6,744 bases of DNA, from positions 1 to 6,744 of the forward strand of contig ONLC01000152.1 in NCBI GenBank assembly GCA_900318545.1, read 5' to 3'. The translations under genes and the position numbers were made by a program. Each line of letters opens with the position of its first letter. Positions within the stretch are counted from its first letter, which is position 1. The notes under the pieces are model-generated. The model made no database searches, was not told where the DNA came from, and saw nothing but the letters and a program-made list of their open reading frames with translations. This document shows positions 1 through 6,008 of the stretch, piece after piece. Source of the DNA: an uncultured Eubacteriales bacterium. Lineage in GTDB: Bacteria; Bacillota; Clostridia; Oscillospirales; Ruminococcaceae.

Positions 1-417
1 GAGGGTCTGACAGCGATAGTTTCGGTAAAGCTTACAAACTGTGAGTTTGAGGGTCAGACAAAAGGACGTCTCGGAAACCCCGAGGTAAGACCTTTTGTGG
101 ATAAGCTTGTTACCGAGAAGCTTATGAACTACTTTGAGGAAAATCCTACAGTAGCAAAAACTATTTTTGATAAATCCGTACAGGCTAAAAAAGCAAGAGA
201 GGCCGCAAAGAAGGCAAGAGAGCTAACAAGAAGAAAAAGCGCTCTTGAATCCTCTTCGCTGCCCGGAAAGCTTGCTGACTGCTCCGAAAGAGATGCAGAG
301 CTCACAGAGATCTACATCGTAGAGGGAGACTCTGCGGGAGGCTCTCTGCTCCGAAAGAGATGCAGAGCTCACAGAGATCTACATCGTAGAGGGAGACTCT
401 GCGGGAGGCTCTGCTAA
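1..417 (+). CDS. gyrB: DNA gyrase subunit B, internal fragment (5' end outside window, frame broken at 345)
   Basis: GyrB is the ATPase and TOPRIM subunit of gyrase, which introduces negative supercoils with GyrA. Reading from base 1 in frame gives EGLTAIVSVKL, the end of the transducer domain, then GQTKGRLGNPEVR and the conserved ARELTRRKSALESSSLPGKL stretch. It then enters the TOPRIM domain with IYIVEGDSAGGS, whose Glu is the metal-binding catalytic acid. Up to base 345 this is 115 codons of normal GyrB. From 346 the second copy of a 67-bp tandem repeat is read in the wrong frame, giving a basic nonsense tail (LLRKRCRAHRD...) that ends at TAA 415-417. Such a product would lack almost all of the TOPRIM domain and could not work as gyrase. 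The N-terminal GHKL ATPase part lies upstream of the window. Identity is certain. Whether the break is real is doubtful, because gyrB is essential. Confidence 0.93.
   Translation, partial: EGLTAIVSVKLTNCEFEGQTKGRLGNPEVRPFVDKLVTEKLMNYFEENPTVAKTIFDKSVQAKKAREAAKKARELTRRKSALESSSLPGKLADCSERDAELTEIYIVEGDSAGGSLLRKRCRAHRDLHRRGRLCGRLC
279..412. repeat. Exact 67-bp tandem duplication inside gyrB
   Basis: Bases 279-345 and 346-412 are identical over 67 bp. The flanking bases differ (278 is A but 345 is T; 346 is C but 413 is G), so there are exactly two copies and no junction microhomology. Because 67 is not a multiple of 3, the copy shifts gyrB by one base. Removing either copy restores a continuous GyrB frame through EGDSAGGSAKEGRERKYQ. 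The unit encodes the TOPRIM motif VEGDSAGGS. Confidence 0.97.
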
Positions 418-1030
418 GGAAGGCAGAGAAAGAAAATATCAGGCTATACTTCCTCTGTGGGGTAAGATGTTAAACGTCGAAAAAGCAAGAATAGACAAGG
501 TATACGGAAACGAGAAGCTTATGCCTGTGGTAACAGCACTGGGAACCTCTATCGGAGAGGACTTTGATATAACAAAGCTGAGATACGGAAAAGTTATCAT
601 CATGGCCGATGCCGATGTTGACGGCTCTCATATCAGAACACTGCTTCTGACCTTCTTCTTCCGCTTTATGAGACCTCTTATCGAGGAGGGTCACGTTTAT
701 CTCGCACAGCCGCCACTTTTCAAGGTAGCAAGAGGAAAGCAGACAAGATATGCATTCTCCGATGCCGAGAGAGATAAGTATATTGCTGAGCTTGGCGGTG
801 ACAACGGTCAGAAGGTAAATGTTCAGAGATACAAAGGTCTTGGTGAGATGGATCCTATCCAGCTATGGGAGACCACTATGGACCCCGAGAGAAGAACGAT
901 GATAAAGGTATCTCTCGAAGATGCTGAAAAGGCTGACGAGATATTCACTATCCTTATGGGTGACAAGGTACAGCCCAGAAGAGAGTTTATCGAGAAAAAT
1001 GCCGAATACGCAAAGGATCTCGATGTATAA
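347..1030 (+). CDS. gyrB: DNA gyrase subunit B, C-terminal fragment (TOPRIM and tail; no start codon of its own)
   Basis: This is the continuation of GyrB in frame 2. Homologous coding resumes at 347, in the second repeat copy, and runs to TAA 1028-1030. The first ATG in this frame is at 467 and has only a weak GGGG before it, so it is probably not a natural start. Visible motifs in order are EGDSAGGSAKEG, ILPLWGKMLNVEKAR, DADVDGSHIRTLLLTFFFR with the metal-binding DxD aspartates, EEGHVYLAQPPLFKV, the GyrA-contacting QRYKGLGEMDPIQLWETTMD, and the family-typical end GDKVQPRREFIEKNAEYAKDLDV. With one repeat copy removed, the window holds 320 GyrB codons, about half of a usual ~640-residue protein, without the large insert of enterobacterial GyrB. 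The residue matching E. coli Lys447 is Trp. The gene is followed after 14 nt by the next cistron. Confidence 0.93.
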   Translation, partial: CSERDAELTEIYIVEGDSAGGSAKEGRERKYQAILPLWGKMLNVEKARIDKVYGNEKLMPVVTALGTSIGEDFDITKLRYGKVIIMADADVDGSHIRTLLLTFFFRFMRPLIEEGHVYLAQPPLFKVARGKQTRYAFSDAERDKYIAELGGDNGQKVNVQRYKGLGEMDPIQLWETTMDPERRTMIKVSLEDAEKADEIFTILMGDKVQPRREFIEKNAEYAKDLDV

Positions 1031-1033
1031 GTT

Positions 1034-1038
1034 AGGAG
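1034..1038 (+). promoter_or_regulatory. Ribosome binding site fixing a TTG start at 1045
   Basis: AGGAG lies 6 nt before TTG 1045 and directly after the gyrB stop. There is no in-frame ATG anywhere in the first 80 codons, so this site decides the start. Confidence 0.8.
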
Positions 1039-1044
1039 TTTCAC

Positions 1045-1671
1045 TTGGAAGAGAATGAAAATATCGTCAATGAAGTCACTGAGGAAGAAACTGCTCCCGA
1101 AAAGGAGCCGATAATCACTCTTGACTATGACGTTAAAAACGAGGAGGAGGACAGAGCCTTTCTGCAGTTTCAGAAAAAGTATGTCTATCCTCACAATATC
1201 AAGGTAACGATAGCCTTCGGTATAGTTGCAGTGATATTTATAATATCAATTTTCCGAAATCCAAACGGCTACCTTAACTATGTGCTTGGGTTTATCTGCC
1301 TGTTTATGATAGCTCTGACCTGGTACAATACAGTGAGGATAAGAAAATACCTTGTAAAGGCTCTTAAAGTGCTTGAGGACGATAAGTACCGCTTCACGCT
1401 CTATGATGACAGCTTCAGGATAGAGACTTTAGAAACGGCAGAGGAGCCCGAAGAAGACGCCGAGCCGATAAAACCGCTGACAGTTAAGTTCGATGAAACA
1501 GATGTCAGCGTGATAGAAACTGATGAGATGTTTATCCTCATAGTTAAAAAAGAAGCACTTTATGTTCTTGCGAAAAGGCTTATGGACAGCTCTCAGCAGG
1601 AAATCATAAGAACAAACCTTTATGAAAAATTGCAGGGTAATTACTTCTGCCCTGAGAAAAAGGAGTTGTAA
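1045..1671 (+). CDS. Two-helix membrane protein, YcxB-like, in the gyrase operon
   Basis: The 208-residue protein has an acidic N-terminus (1-45), two hydrophobic segments at about 52-70 (IKVTIAFGIVAVIFIISIF) and 76-93 (LNYVLGFICLFMIALTWYN), joined by a short RNPNGY turn. A C-terminal cytoplasmic part (about 100-208) reads KYRFTLYDDSFRIET...VIETDEMFILIVKKEALYVLAKR. Two helices followed by a 'Y.F.fyDd.f...ETdE.f.l....aLYVLAKR' domain is the pattern of the YcxB-like family, whose biochemical role is unknown. An acidic insert (EEPEEDAE, about 133-140) interrupts the domain. It starts at TTG after a good AGGAG, 14 nt behind gyrB, and ends TAA TAA directly against the gyrA start, so it is surely co-transcribed with both. 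Position alone does not prove a gyrase-related role. Family assignment is by pattern only and is moderately sure. Confidence 0.85.
   Translation: MEENENIVNEVTEEETAPEKEPIITLDYDVKNEEEDRAFLQFQKKYVYPHNIKVTIAFGIVAVIFIISIFRNPNGYLNYVLGFICLFMIALTWYNTVRIRKYLVKALKVLEDDKYRFTLYDDSFRIETLETAEEPEEDAEPIKPLTVKFDETDVSVIETDEMFILIVKKEALYVLAKRLMDSSQQEIIRTNLYEKLQGNYFCPEKKEL
1661..1665 (+). promoter_or_regulatory. Ribosome binding site for gyrA, inside the upstream gene
   Basis: AGGAG lies within the last codons of the membrane protein gene, 9 nt before TTG 1675. It supports the TTG as the gyrA start. The next in-frame ATG (codon 15) would cut into the conserved N-terminal helix and has no such site. Confidence 0.78.
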
Positions 1672-1674
1672 TAA

Positions 1675-4191
1675 TTGATCGATCATAATATTATTGAATC
1701 TGATGTTGAAAAGATAATGAAAGAATCTTTTATTCAATATTCGATGGCAGTAATAGTTTCGAGAGCTTTACCTGATGTAAGAGATGGCTTGAAGCCTGTT
1801 CACAGAAGAATACTCTATACCATGTATGAAAACGGCCTTACCCCCGATCAGCAGTACCGTAAGTGTGCTGATACGGTAGGTTCGGTGCTGGGTAAGTATC
1901 ACCCTCACGGTGACGCTTCCGTTTATGATGCACTGGTAAGACTTGCCCAGAACTTCTCGATGAGGTACCCCCTTGTAGACGGTCACGGAAACTTCGGCTC
2001 TGTAGACGGAGACCCTCCGGCTGCTTACCGTTATACTGAGGCTAAAATGGCAAAAATGTCGGTAAATATGCTTACCGATATAAATAAGAAAACTGTAGAC
2101 TTCCAGCCGAACTATGATGACAGACTGCAGGAGCCTGTAGTTTTGCCGTCAAGGTTCCCGAATCTTCTTTGCAACGGCTCGGTGGGTATTGCTGTAGGTA
2201 TGGCTACTAATATACCTCCGCATAACCTGCATGAGGTCATCGAGGGTATGAAGACAGTTATGAAAAACCCTGACTGCACACTCGACGAGCTTATGGAGAG
2301 CATTCAGGGACCTGACTTCCCGACAGGCGGTATCATCATGGGAAGAGCAGGTATCAGGGCTGCTTACGGCACAGGAAGAGGCAAGATAACTCTGCGCTCA
2401 AAGACCTCTATAGAGGAGATAAAGGGCAGAAACTGCATTATCGTTACCGAGATACCATATATGGTAAATAAGGCAAGGCTCTGCGTTGCTATTGCCGATC
2501 TTGTCAAAGAGAAGAGAATAGAGGGTATCCACGACCTGCGTGATGAAACAGGCAAGGACGGAATGAGAATAGTTATCGAGCTCAAAAAGGATGCAAATCC
2601 TGAGCTTGTGCTCAATAAGCTGTTCAGCTATACCCAGCTGCAGGACACTGTCGGCGTTATTATGCTGGCACTTGTAAACGGCGTTCCGAAGATACTTACT
2701 CTTAAAGAAATGCTCGAGCAATACATCGACTTCCAGGTAGATGTTATCGAGAGAAGAACAAGGTTTGACCTTAAAAAGGCAAAAGAGCGTGAGCATATTC
2801 TGCAGGGACTTGTTATCGCACTTGATAATATCGACGAGGTAATCGAGATAATGAAGACCTCGAAGAATGTTCCCGAGGCTAAGGAAAGGCTTTGCAATCG
2901 CTTTGGTCTTACAGATATTCAGGCTGACCATATAGCTCAGATGACACTGGGCAGACTGACAGGTCTTGAAAGACAGAAGATCATTGACGAACTTGCTGAG
3001 ATACAGCTCAAAGTCGCTGACCTTGAGGATATACTTGCAAACCATCAGAGAGTGCTTGATATAATCATCGAAGAGGTAGAGGCTATACAGGATAAGTTCG
3101 GCGACAAGAGAAGAACTGCTATTGAGAATGTTAGCGGTGAGCTTGACATAGAGGATCTTATCCCTGTTGAAGAGAATGTAGTTACCTACACCAATGCAGG
3201 CTACATCAAGAGAATGCCTGTTTCCGAGTACAAGGCTCAGAAGAGGGGCGGTAAGGGTATCACAGGTATGAAGCAGCGTGAAGATGACTTCATAGATGAG
3301 CTTCAGATCTGCTCTTCACATGATGAGATACTGTTTATTTCAAACAGGGGCATTATGTACAAGCTTAAATGCTATGAGCTCCCCGAGGGATCGAGAACAT
3401 CACGAGGAACGAATATAGTAAATCTTCTGCAGCTCAGCGAGGGCGAGAAGATAGCCGCTATGATAAAGACCGAGGACTTTGCCGAGGGCAAGTTCATTGT
3501 AATGGCAACTAAGAACGGCAAGATAAAGAGGACACCTCTTAATGCTTACAAGAATGTAAGAAAGCATGGTCTTATCGCTATCGGACTTGACGAGGGCGAC
3601 GAGATAGCAGGAGTCAGAATGACCTATGGCGATAATGAGCTTATCATAGCAACTCATGACGGAAACGCTATCCGCATAAAGGAGACTGATGCAAGGCTTA
3701 TGTCCAGAACTGCTCACGGCGTAAGGGCTATAAGGCTCAGCGAGGGCGACTATGTGGTTTCAATGGCAAGAGTGCGTGAGGGTGCAAGCGTTCTGACAGT
3801 TTCGGAGCACGGTCTTGGAAGGAGAGTTGACCTTGAAAACTATCGTATCCAGAAGAGGGGCGGTAAGGGTCTTACAAACTACAAGAACGGTGATGTCTGC
3901 GGTATTAAGGTCGTTGATGATGAGGACGATATTGTAATGATCTCATCTGACGGTATTGTAATCAGAATCAGGGCTTGTGACATCAGCCTGATGGGACGCT
4001 ACTCCAAGGGAGTAAGGCTTATGAGGGTTGCAGACGATGTCAAGGTAGTGGCATTCACCAGAACAGAGCATGACGATGAAGCAGAGACCGAAGAGGTTGA
4101 ACAGGCAACTCAGGAAGAAATAGAGGCATCAAACATCGGAACAGATCCTGTTGACACAGAAGATACAGCTGATGACGACAGCGAGGAATAA
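1675..4191 (+). CDS. gyrA: DNA gyrase subunit A
   Basis: GyrA cuts and rejoins DNA in the A2B2 gyrase and wraps DNA with its C-terminal domain. The 838-aa product is full length. The TTG start gives the expected short lead-in before MKESFIQYSMAVIVSRALPDVRDGLKPVHRRIL. The winged-helix part holds KYHPHGDASVYD (74-85), and the catalytic tyrosine is Tyr120 in AAYRYTEAKM. The tower and coiled-coil region follows to about residue 495. The C-terminal pinwheel begins near 500, with the GyrA box QKRGGKG at 522-528 and an identical heptad at 726-732, four blades later. The last ~40 residues are an acidic tail (HDDEAETEE...TADDDSEE), a feature known in some GyrA proteins to modulate wrapping. The position of E. 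coli Ser83 is Ala81, while the Asp87 equivalent is kept as Asp85. The ParC alternative is unlikely, given the GyrA box and the gyrB partner upstream. No U-tract terminator for this strand is seen right after the stop. Confidence 0.98.
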   Translation: MIDHNIIESDVEKIMKESFIQYSMAVIVSRALPDVRDGLKPVHRRILYTMYENGLTPDQQYRKCADTVGSVLGKYHPHGDASVYDALVRLAQNFSMRYPLVDGHGNFGSVDGDPPAAYRYTEAKMAKMSVNMLTDINKKTVDFQPNYDDRLQEPVVLPSRFPNLLCNGSVGIAVGMATNIPPHNLHEVIEGMKTVMKNPDCTLDELMESIQGPDFPTGGIIMGRAGIRAAYGTGRGKITLRSKTSIEEIKGRNCIIVTEIPYMVNKARLCVAIADLVKEKRIEGIHDLRDETGKDGMRIVIELKKDANPELVLNKLFSYTQLQDTVGVIMLALVNGVPKILTLKEMLEQYIDFQVDVIERRTRFDLKKAKEREHILQGLVIALDNIDEVIEIMKTSKNVPEAKERLCNRFGLTDIQADHIAQMTLGRLTGLERQKIIDELAEIQLKVADLEDILANHQRVLDIIIEEVEAIQDKFGDKRRTAIENVSGELDIEDLIPVEENVVTYTNAGYIKRMPVSEYKAQKRGGKGITGMKQREDDFIDELQICSSHDEILFISNRGIMYKLKCYELPEGSRTSRGTNIVNLLQLSEGEKIAAMIKTEDFAEGKFIVMATKNGKIKRTPLNAYKNVRKHGLIAIGLDEGDEIAGVRMTYGDNELIIATHDGNAIRIKETDARLMSRTAHGVRAIRLSEGDYVVSMARVREGASVLTVSEHGLGRRVDLENYRIQKRGGKGLTNYKNGDVCGIKVVDDEDDIVMISSDGIVIRIRACDISLMGRYSKGVRLMRVADDVKVVAFTRTEHDDEAETEEVEQATQEEIEASNIGTDPVDTEDTADDDSEE

Positions 4192-4256
4192 TCTTCGAGA
4201 TACGATAACTCTTGCAGACTGTGAGGTAAACTATTACTTACATCAAAACACAAATG

Positions 4257-4287
4257 AAAAAAGCCCGTTCCATTTTTGGAACGGGCT
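4257..4287 (-). terminator. Intrinsic terminator of guaB
   Basis: A perfect 10-bp stem (AGCCCGTTCC / GGAACGGGCT, 4262-4271 with 4278-4287) encloses a 6-nt loop. On the minus strand it is followed by a T run (4262 down to 4257), 22 nt after the guaB stop. Read from gyrA the same hairpin is followed by GAAATATT, so it would be at best a weak terminator in that direction. Confidence 0.92.
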
Positions 4288-4308
4288 GAAATATTATATA
4301 AAGTCTGA

Positions 4309-5784
4309 TCAGATTCCTGCCGAATAGTTAGGAGCTTCCTTAGTGATGTAAATATCGTGAGGGTGAGACTCTTTAAGTCCTGCACCTGTGATCTTTACAA
4401 ACTGTGCTTTTTCACCGAGCTCTGCGATAGTCATGCAGCCACAGTAGCCCATGCCTGCTCTGATACCGCCCACAAGCTGATAAACTGTGTCGGAAACAGG
4501 TCCCTTATAGGCAACTCTTCCCTCAACGCCCTCGGGAACGAGTTTCTTTGTATTAGTCTGGAAGTATCTGTCCTTAGACCCCTTATTCATAGCACCCAGC
4601 GAGCCCATGCCTCTGTATACCTTGAACTGTCTGCCCTGATAGATCTCAGTCTCTCCGGGAGCTTCCTCACAGCCTGCAAGAAGCGAGCCAAGCATTACTA
4701 CGCTTGCACCTGCTGCAAGAGCCTTTACAATGTCGCCCGAGTACTTGATACCGCCGTCAGCGATAACAGGCACACCATACTTAGCGGCTGCACAGGCAGC
4801 ATCATAAACTGCAGTGATCTGAGGTACTCCTATACCTGCAACAACTCTTGTTGTACAGATAGATCCCGGACCTATACCTACCTTGATAGCATCAGCACCT
4901 GCCTCGCAGAGAGCTATAGCACCCTCGGCAGTAGCAACGTTTCCTGCGATAACAGGAATGTGCGGAAATGCGTCCTTGACCTTTTTCAGGCAGTCAATAA
5001 CATTCTTTGAGTGGCCGTGTGCCGAGTCAAGAGCCAGCACATCTACCTGTGCATCTATAAGAGCGCCTGCTCTGTCGAGAACGTCCTGAGTCATTCCGAT
5101 AGTAGCGCCGCAGAGGAGCCTGCCCTGTGAATCTCTTGCAGAGTTCGGGTACTGAACGCTCTTTTCAATATCCTTGATAGTGATAAGACCTCTGAGAATG
5201 CCGTTCTCATCAACGAGAGGGAGCTTCTCGATCTTGTGCTTCATAAGAATTTCCTTAGCAGCCTCAAGGTCAGTATCAACGGGGGCTGTGATAAGGTTCT
5301 CTCTTGTCATTACCTCATAGATCTTTGTATTGAAATCCTGAATAAATCTGAGGTCACGGTTAGTAAGTATACCCTCAAGTCTGCCGTTACCGTCAACTAT
5401 CGGCACACCCGATATCTTATACTTAGCCATAAGCTTGTCTGCCTCAGCAACTGTCTTGTCGGCAGTAAGGCTGAACGGGTCAACTATAACGCCGTTTTCA
5501 GATCTCTTGACCTTGTCTACCTCATCAGCCTGCTGAGCGATAGTCATATTCTTGTGAATGATACCAAGTCCGCCCTCACGAGCAATAGCTATAGCCATTT
5601 TAGACTCGGTAACGGTGTCCATAGCGGACGTGATGATAGGAGTATTCAGGACAATGTCCTTAGTAAGATGAGAATGAAGGTCTACCATATCGGGTGTGCA
5701 GCTTGACTCTCTCGGAACGAGCAGCACATCATCAAAGGTAAGGCCTTCCTTAATAAACTTGTTATTAAAATTTGTTTCCAGCAT
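4309..5784 (-). CDS. guaB: Inosine-5'-monophosphate dehydrogenase
   Basis: GuaB oxidises IMP to XMP with NAD+, the first committed step of GMP synthesis, as a cytosolic (beta/alpha)8-barrel tetramer. The 491-aa product matches the usual length (E. coli 488). It opens with EGLTFDDVLLVP. Two CBS domains (about 95-150 and 158-210) are inserted in the barrel (KISGVPIVDGNGRLEGILTN and KIEKLPLVDENGILRGLIT). The catalytic loop GPGSICTTR places the nucleophile at Cys310. IMP-binding DGGI is at 343-346, and the flap carries the Arg-Tyr pair of SKDRYFQ (Arg406, Tyr407). A complete CBS pair rules out GMP reductase. ATG 5784 is preceded by GGGAGG. It is convergent with gyrA and monocistronic, between its own doubled promoter and a strong terminator. 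No purine riboswitch is visible in the short leader. Confidence 0.98.
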   Translation of the reverse strand: MLETNFNNKFIKEGLTFDDVLLVPRESSCTPDMVDLHSHLTKDIVLNTPIITSAMDTVTESKMAIAIAREGGLGIIHKNMTIAQQADEVDKVKRSENGVIVDPFSLTADKTVAEADKLMAKYKISGVPIVDGNGRLEGILTNRDLRFIQDFNTKIYEVMTRENLITAPVDTDLEAAKEILMKHKIEKLPLVDENGILRGLITIKDIEKSVQYPNSARDSQGRLLCGATIGMTQDVLDRAGALIDAQVDVLALDSAHGHSKNVIDCLKKVKDAFPHIPVIAGNVATAEGAIALCEAGADAIKVGIGPGSICTTRVVAGIGVPQITAVYDAACAAAKYGVPVIADGGIKYSGDIVKALAAGASVVMLGSLLAGCEEAPGETEIYQGRQFKVYRGMGSLGAMNKGSKDRYFQTNTKKLVPEGVEGRVAYKGPVSDTVYQLVGGIRAGMGYCGCMTIAELGEKAQFVKITGAGLKESHPHDIYITKEAPNYSAGI

Positions 5785-5793
5785 GACACATAA

Positions 5794-5799
5794 CCTCCC
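5794..5799 (-). promoter_or_regulatory. Ribosome binding site of guaB
   Basis: On the minus strand GGGAGG stands 9 nt before ATG 5784 and fits the usual anti-16S pairing. It selects this ATG over two out-of-frame ATGs just upstream (5807 and 5803). Confidence 0.85.
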
Positions 5800-5844
5800 A
5801 CATTCATTTCTTTCCTGTTTTAACTACTTGCTGTTATTCTAATA

Positions 5845-5873
5845 AGTATAAACCATTCGACCGAATTTGTCAA
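5845..5873 (-). promoter_or_regulatory. guaB promoter, proximal copy (P1)
   Basis: The minus strand reads TTGACA (5873-5868), a 17-nt spacer, then TATACT (5850-5845). This is a perfect sigma-A -35 box, ideal spacing and one mismatch in the -10 box. Transcription would start near 5838, giving a leader of about 54 nt before the guaB ATG. The spacer contains the interrupted palindrome ATTCG-GT-CGAAT, and the inverted pair TGCTGTT / AACAGCA (5878-5872 and 5835-5829) brackets the promoter. Either could be an operator. Confidence 0.9.
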
Positions 5874-5906
5874 CAGCATAATGCAAAACTTGCTGTTATT
5901 CTAATA

Positions 5907-5935
5907 AGTATAAACCATTCGACCGAATTTGTCAA
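5907..5935 (-). promoter_or_regulatory. guaB promoter, distal copy (P2)
   Basis: This is identical to P1 and 62 bp upstream of it, with TTGACA at 5935-5930, a 17-nt spacer and TATACT at 5912-5907. A T10 tract (minus strand, 5956-5947) sits just upstream of the -35 and could act like an UP element. Initiation here would be near 5900, and the transcript would run through P1. Confidence 0.85.
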
Positions 5936-5969
5936 CAGCATAATGCAAAAAAAAAATGACCTTTATGTT

Positions 5970-6002
5970 AAAAGGGGACTGATACTTTTGTATCAGCCCC
6001 TT
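5970..6002 (-). terminator. Probable terminator of the linker-protein ORF
   Basis: A hairpin lies 6 nt past the stop of the minus-strand ORF. It pairs AAGGGG with CCCCTT and CTGATAC with GTATCAG around a 4-base loop, with one bulged base at 5978. On the minus strand the stem ends CCCCTTTT, a short T run, so it is probably a terminator of moderate strength. It isolates guaB from upstream transcription. Confidence 0.75.
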
Positions 6003-6008
6003 GTTAGC

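Larger units (their letters stand above)
5826..5949. repeat. Exact 62-bp tandem duplication containing the guaB promoter
   Basis: Bases 5826-5887 and 5888-5949 are identical. The match extends one more base, as 5888 and 5950 are both A, and stops at 5889 C / 5951 A; on the other side 5825 T differs from 5887 A. Each unit carries a complete -35/-10 promoter on the minus strand. The outer copy runs into a 10-base A run (5947-5956), while the inner copy has only four A at the matching place. Confidence 0.97.

Noticed and set aside
2398..3045. Minus-strand ORF of 215 aa inside gyrA
   Set aside because: It lies opposite intact, conserved gyrA coding sequence and its composition is that of an antisense shadow.
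4262..4287. The hairpin as a bidirectional gyrA/guaB terminator
   Set aside because: Only the minus strand has a T tract after the stem. The plus-strand exit reads GAAATATT, so efficient termination of gyrA here is not supported.
4357..5010. Long plus-strand ORF opposite guaB (217 aa, Cys/Ser/Leu rich)
   Set aside because: It is antisense to the unmistakable guaB frame, has no ribosome binding site and has a composition typical of a shadow frame.
5684..5807. A 41-codon upstream ORF on the minus strand (ATG 5807, preceded by AGGA) overlapping the guaB start out of frame
   Set aside because: Its product has no recognisable features and most of it is the guaB N-terminus read in another frame. 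The GGGAGG site clearly serves the guaB ATG. No evidence of a regulatory leader peptide.
5785..5838. Possible purine riboswitch in the guaB leader
   Set aside because: The leader from P1 is only about 54 nt, too short for a purine aptamer plus expression platform, and the conserved loop sequences are not seen.
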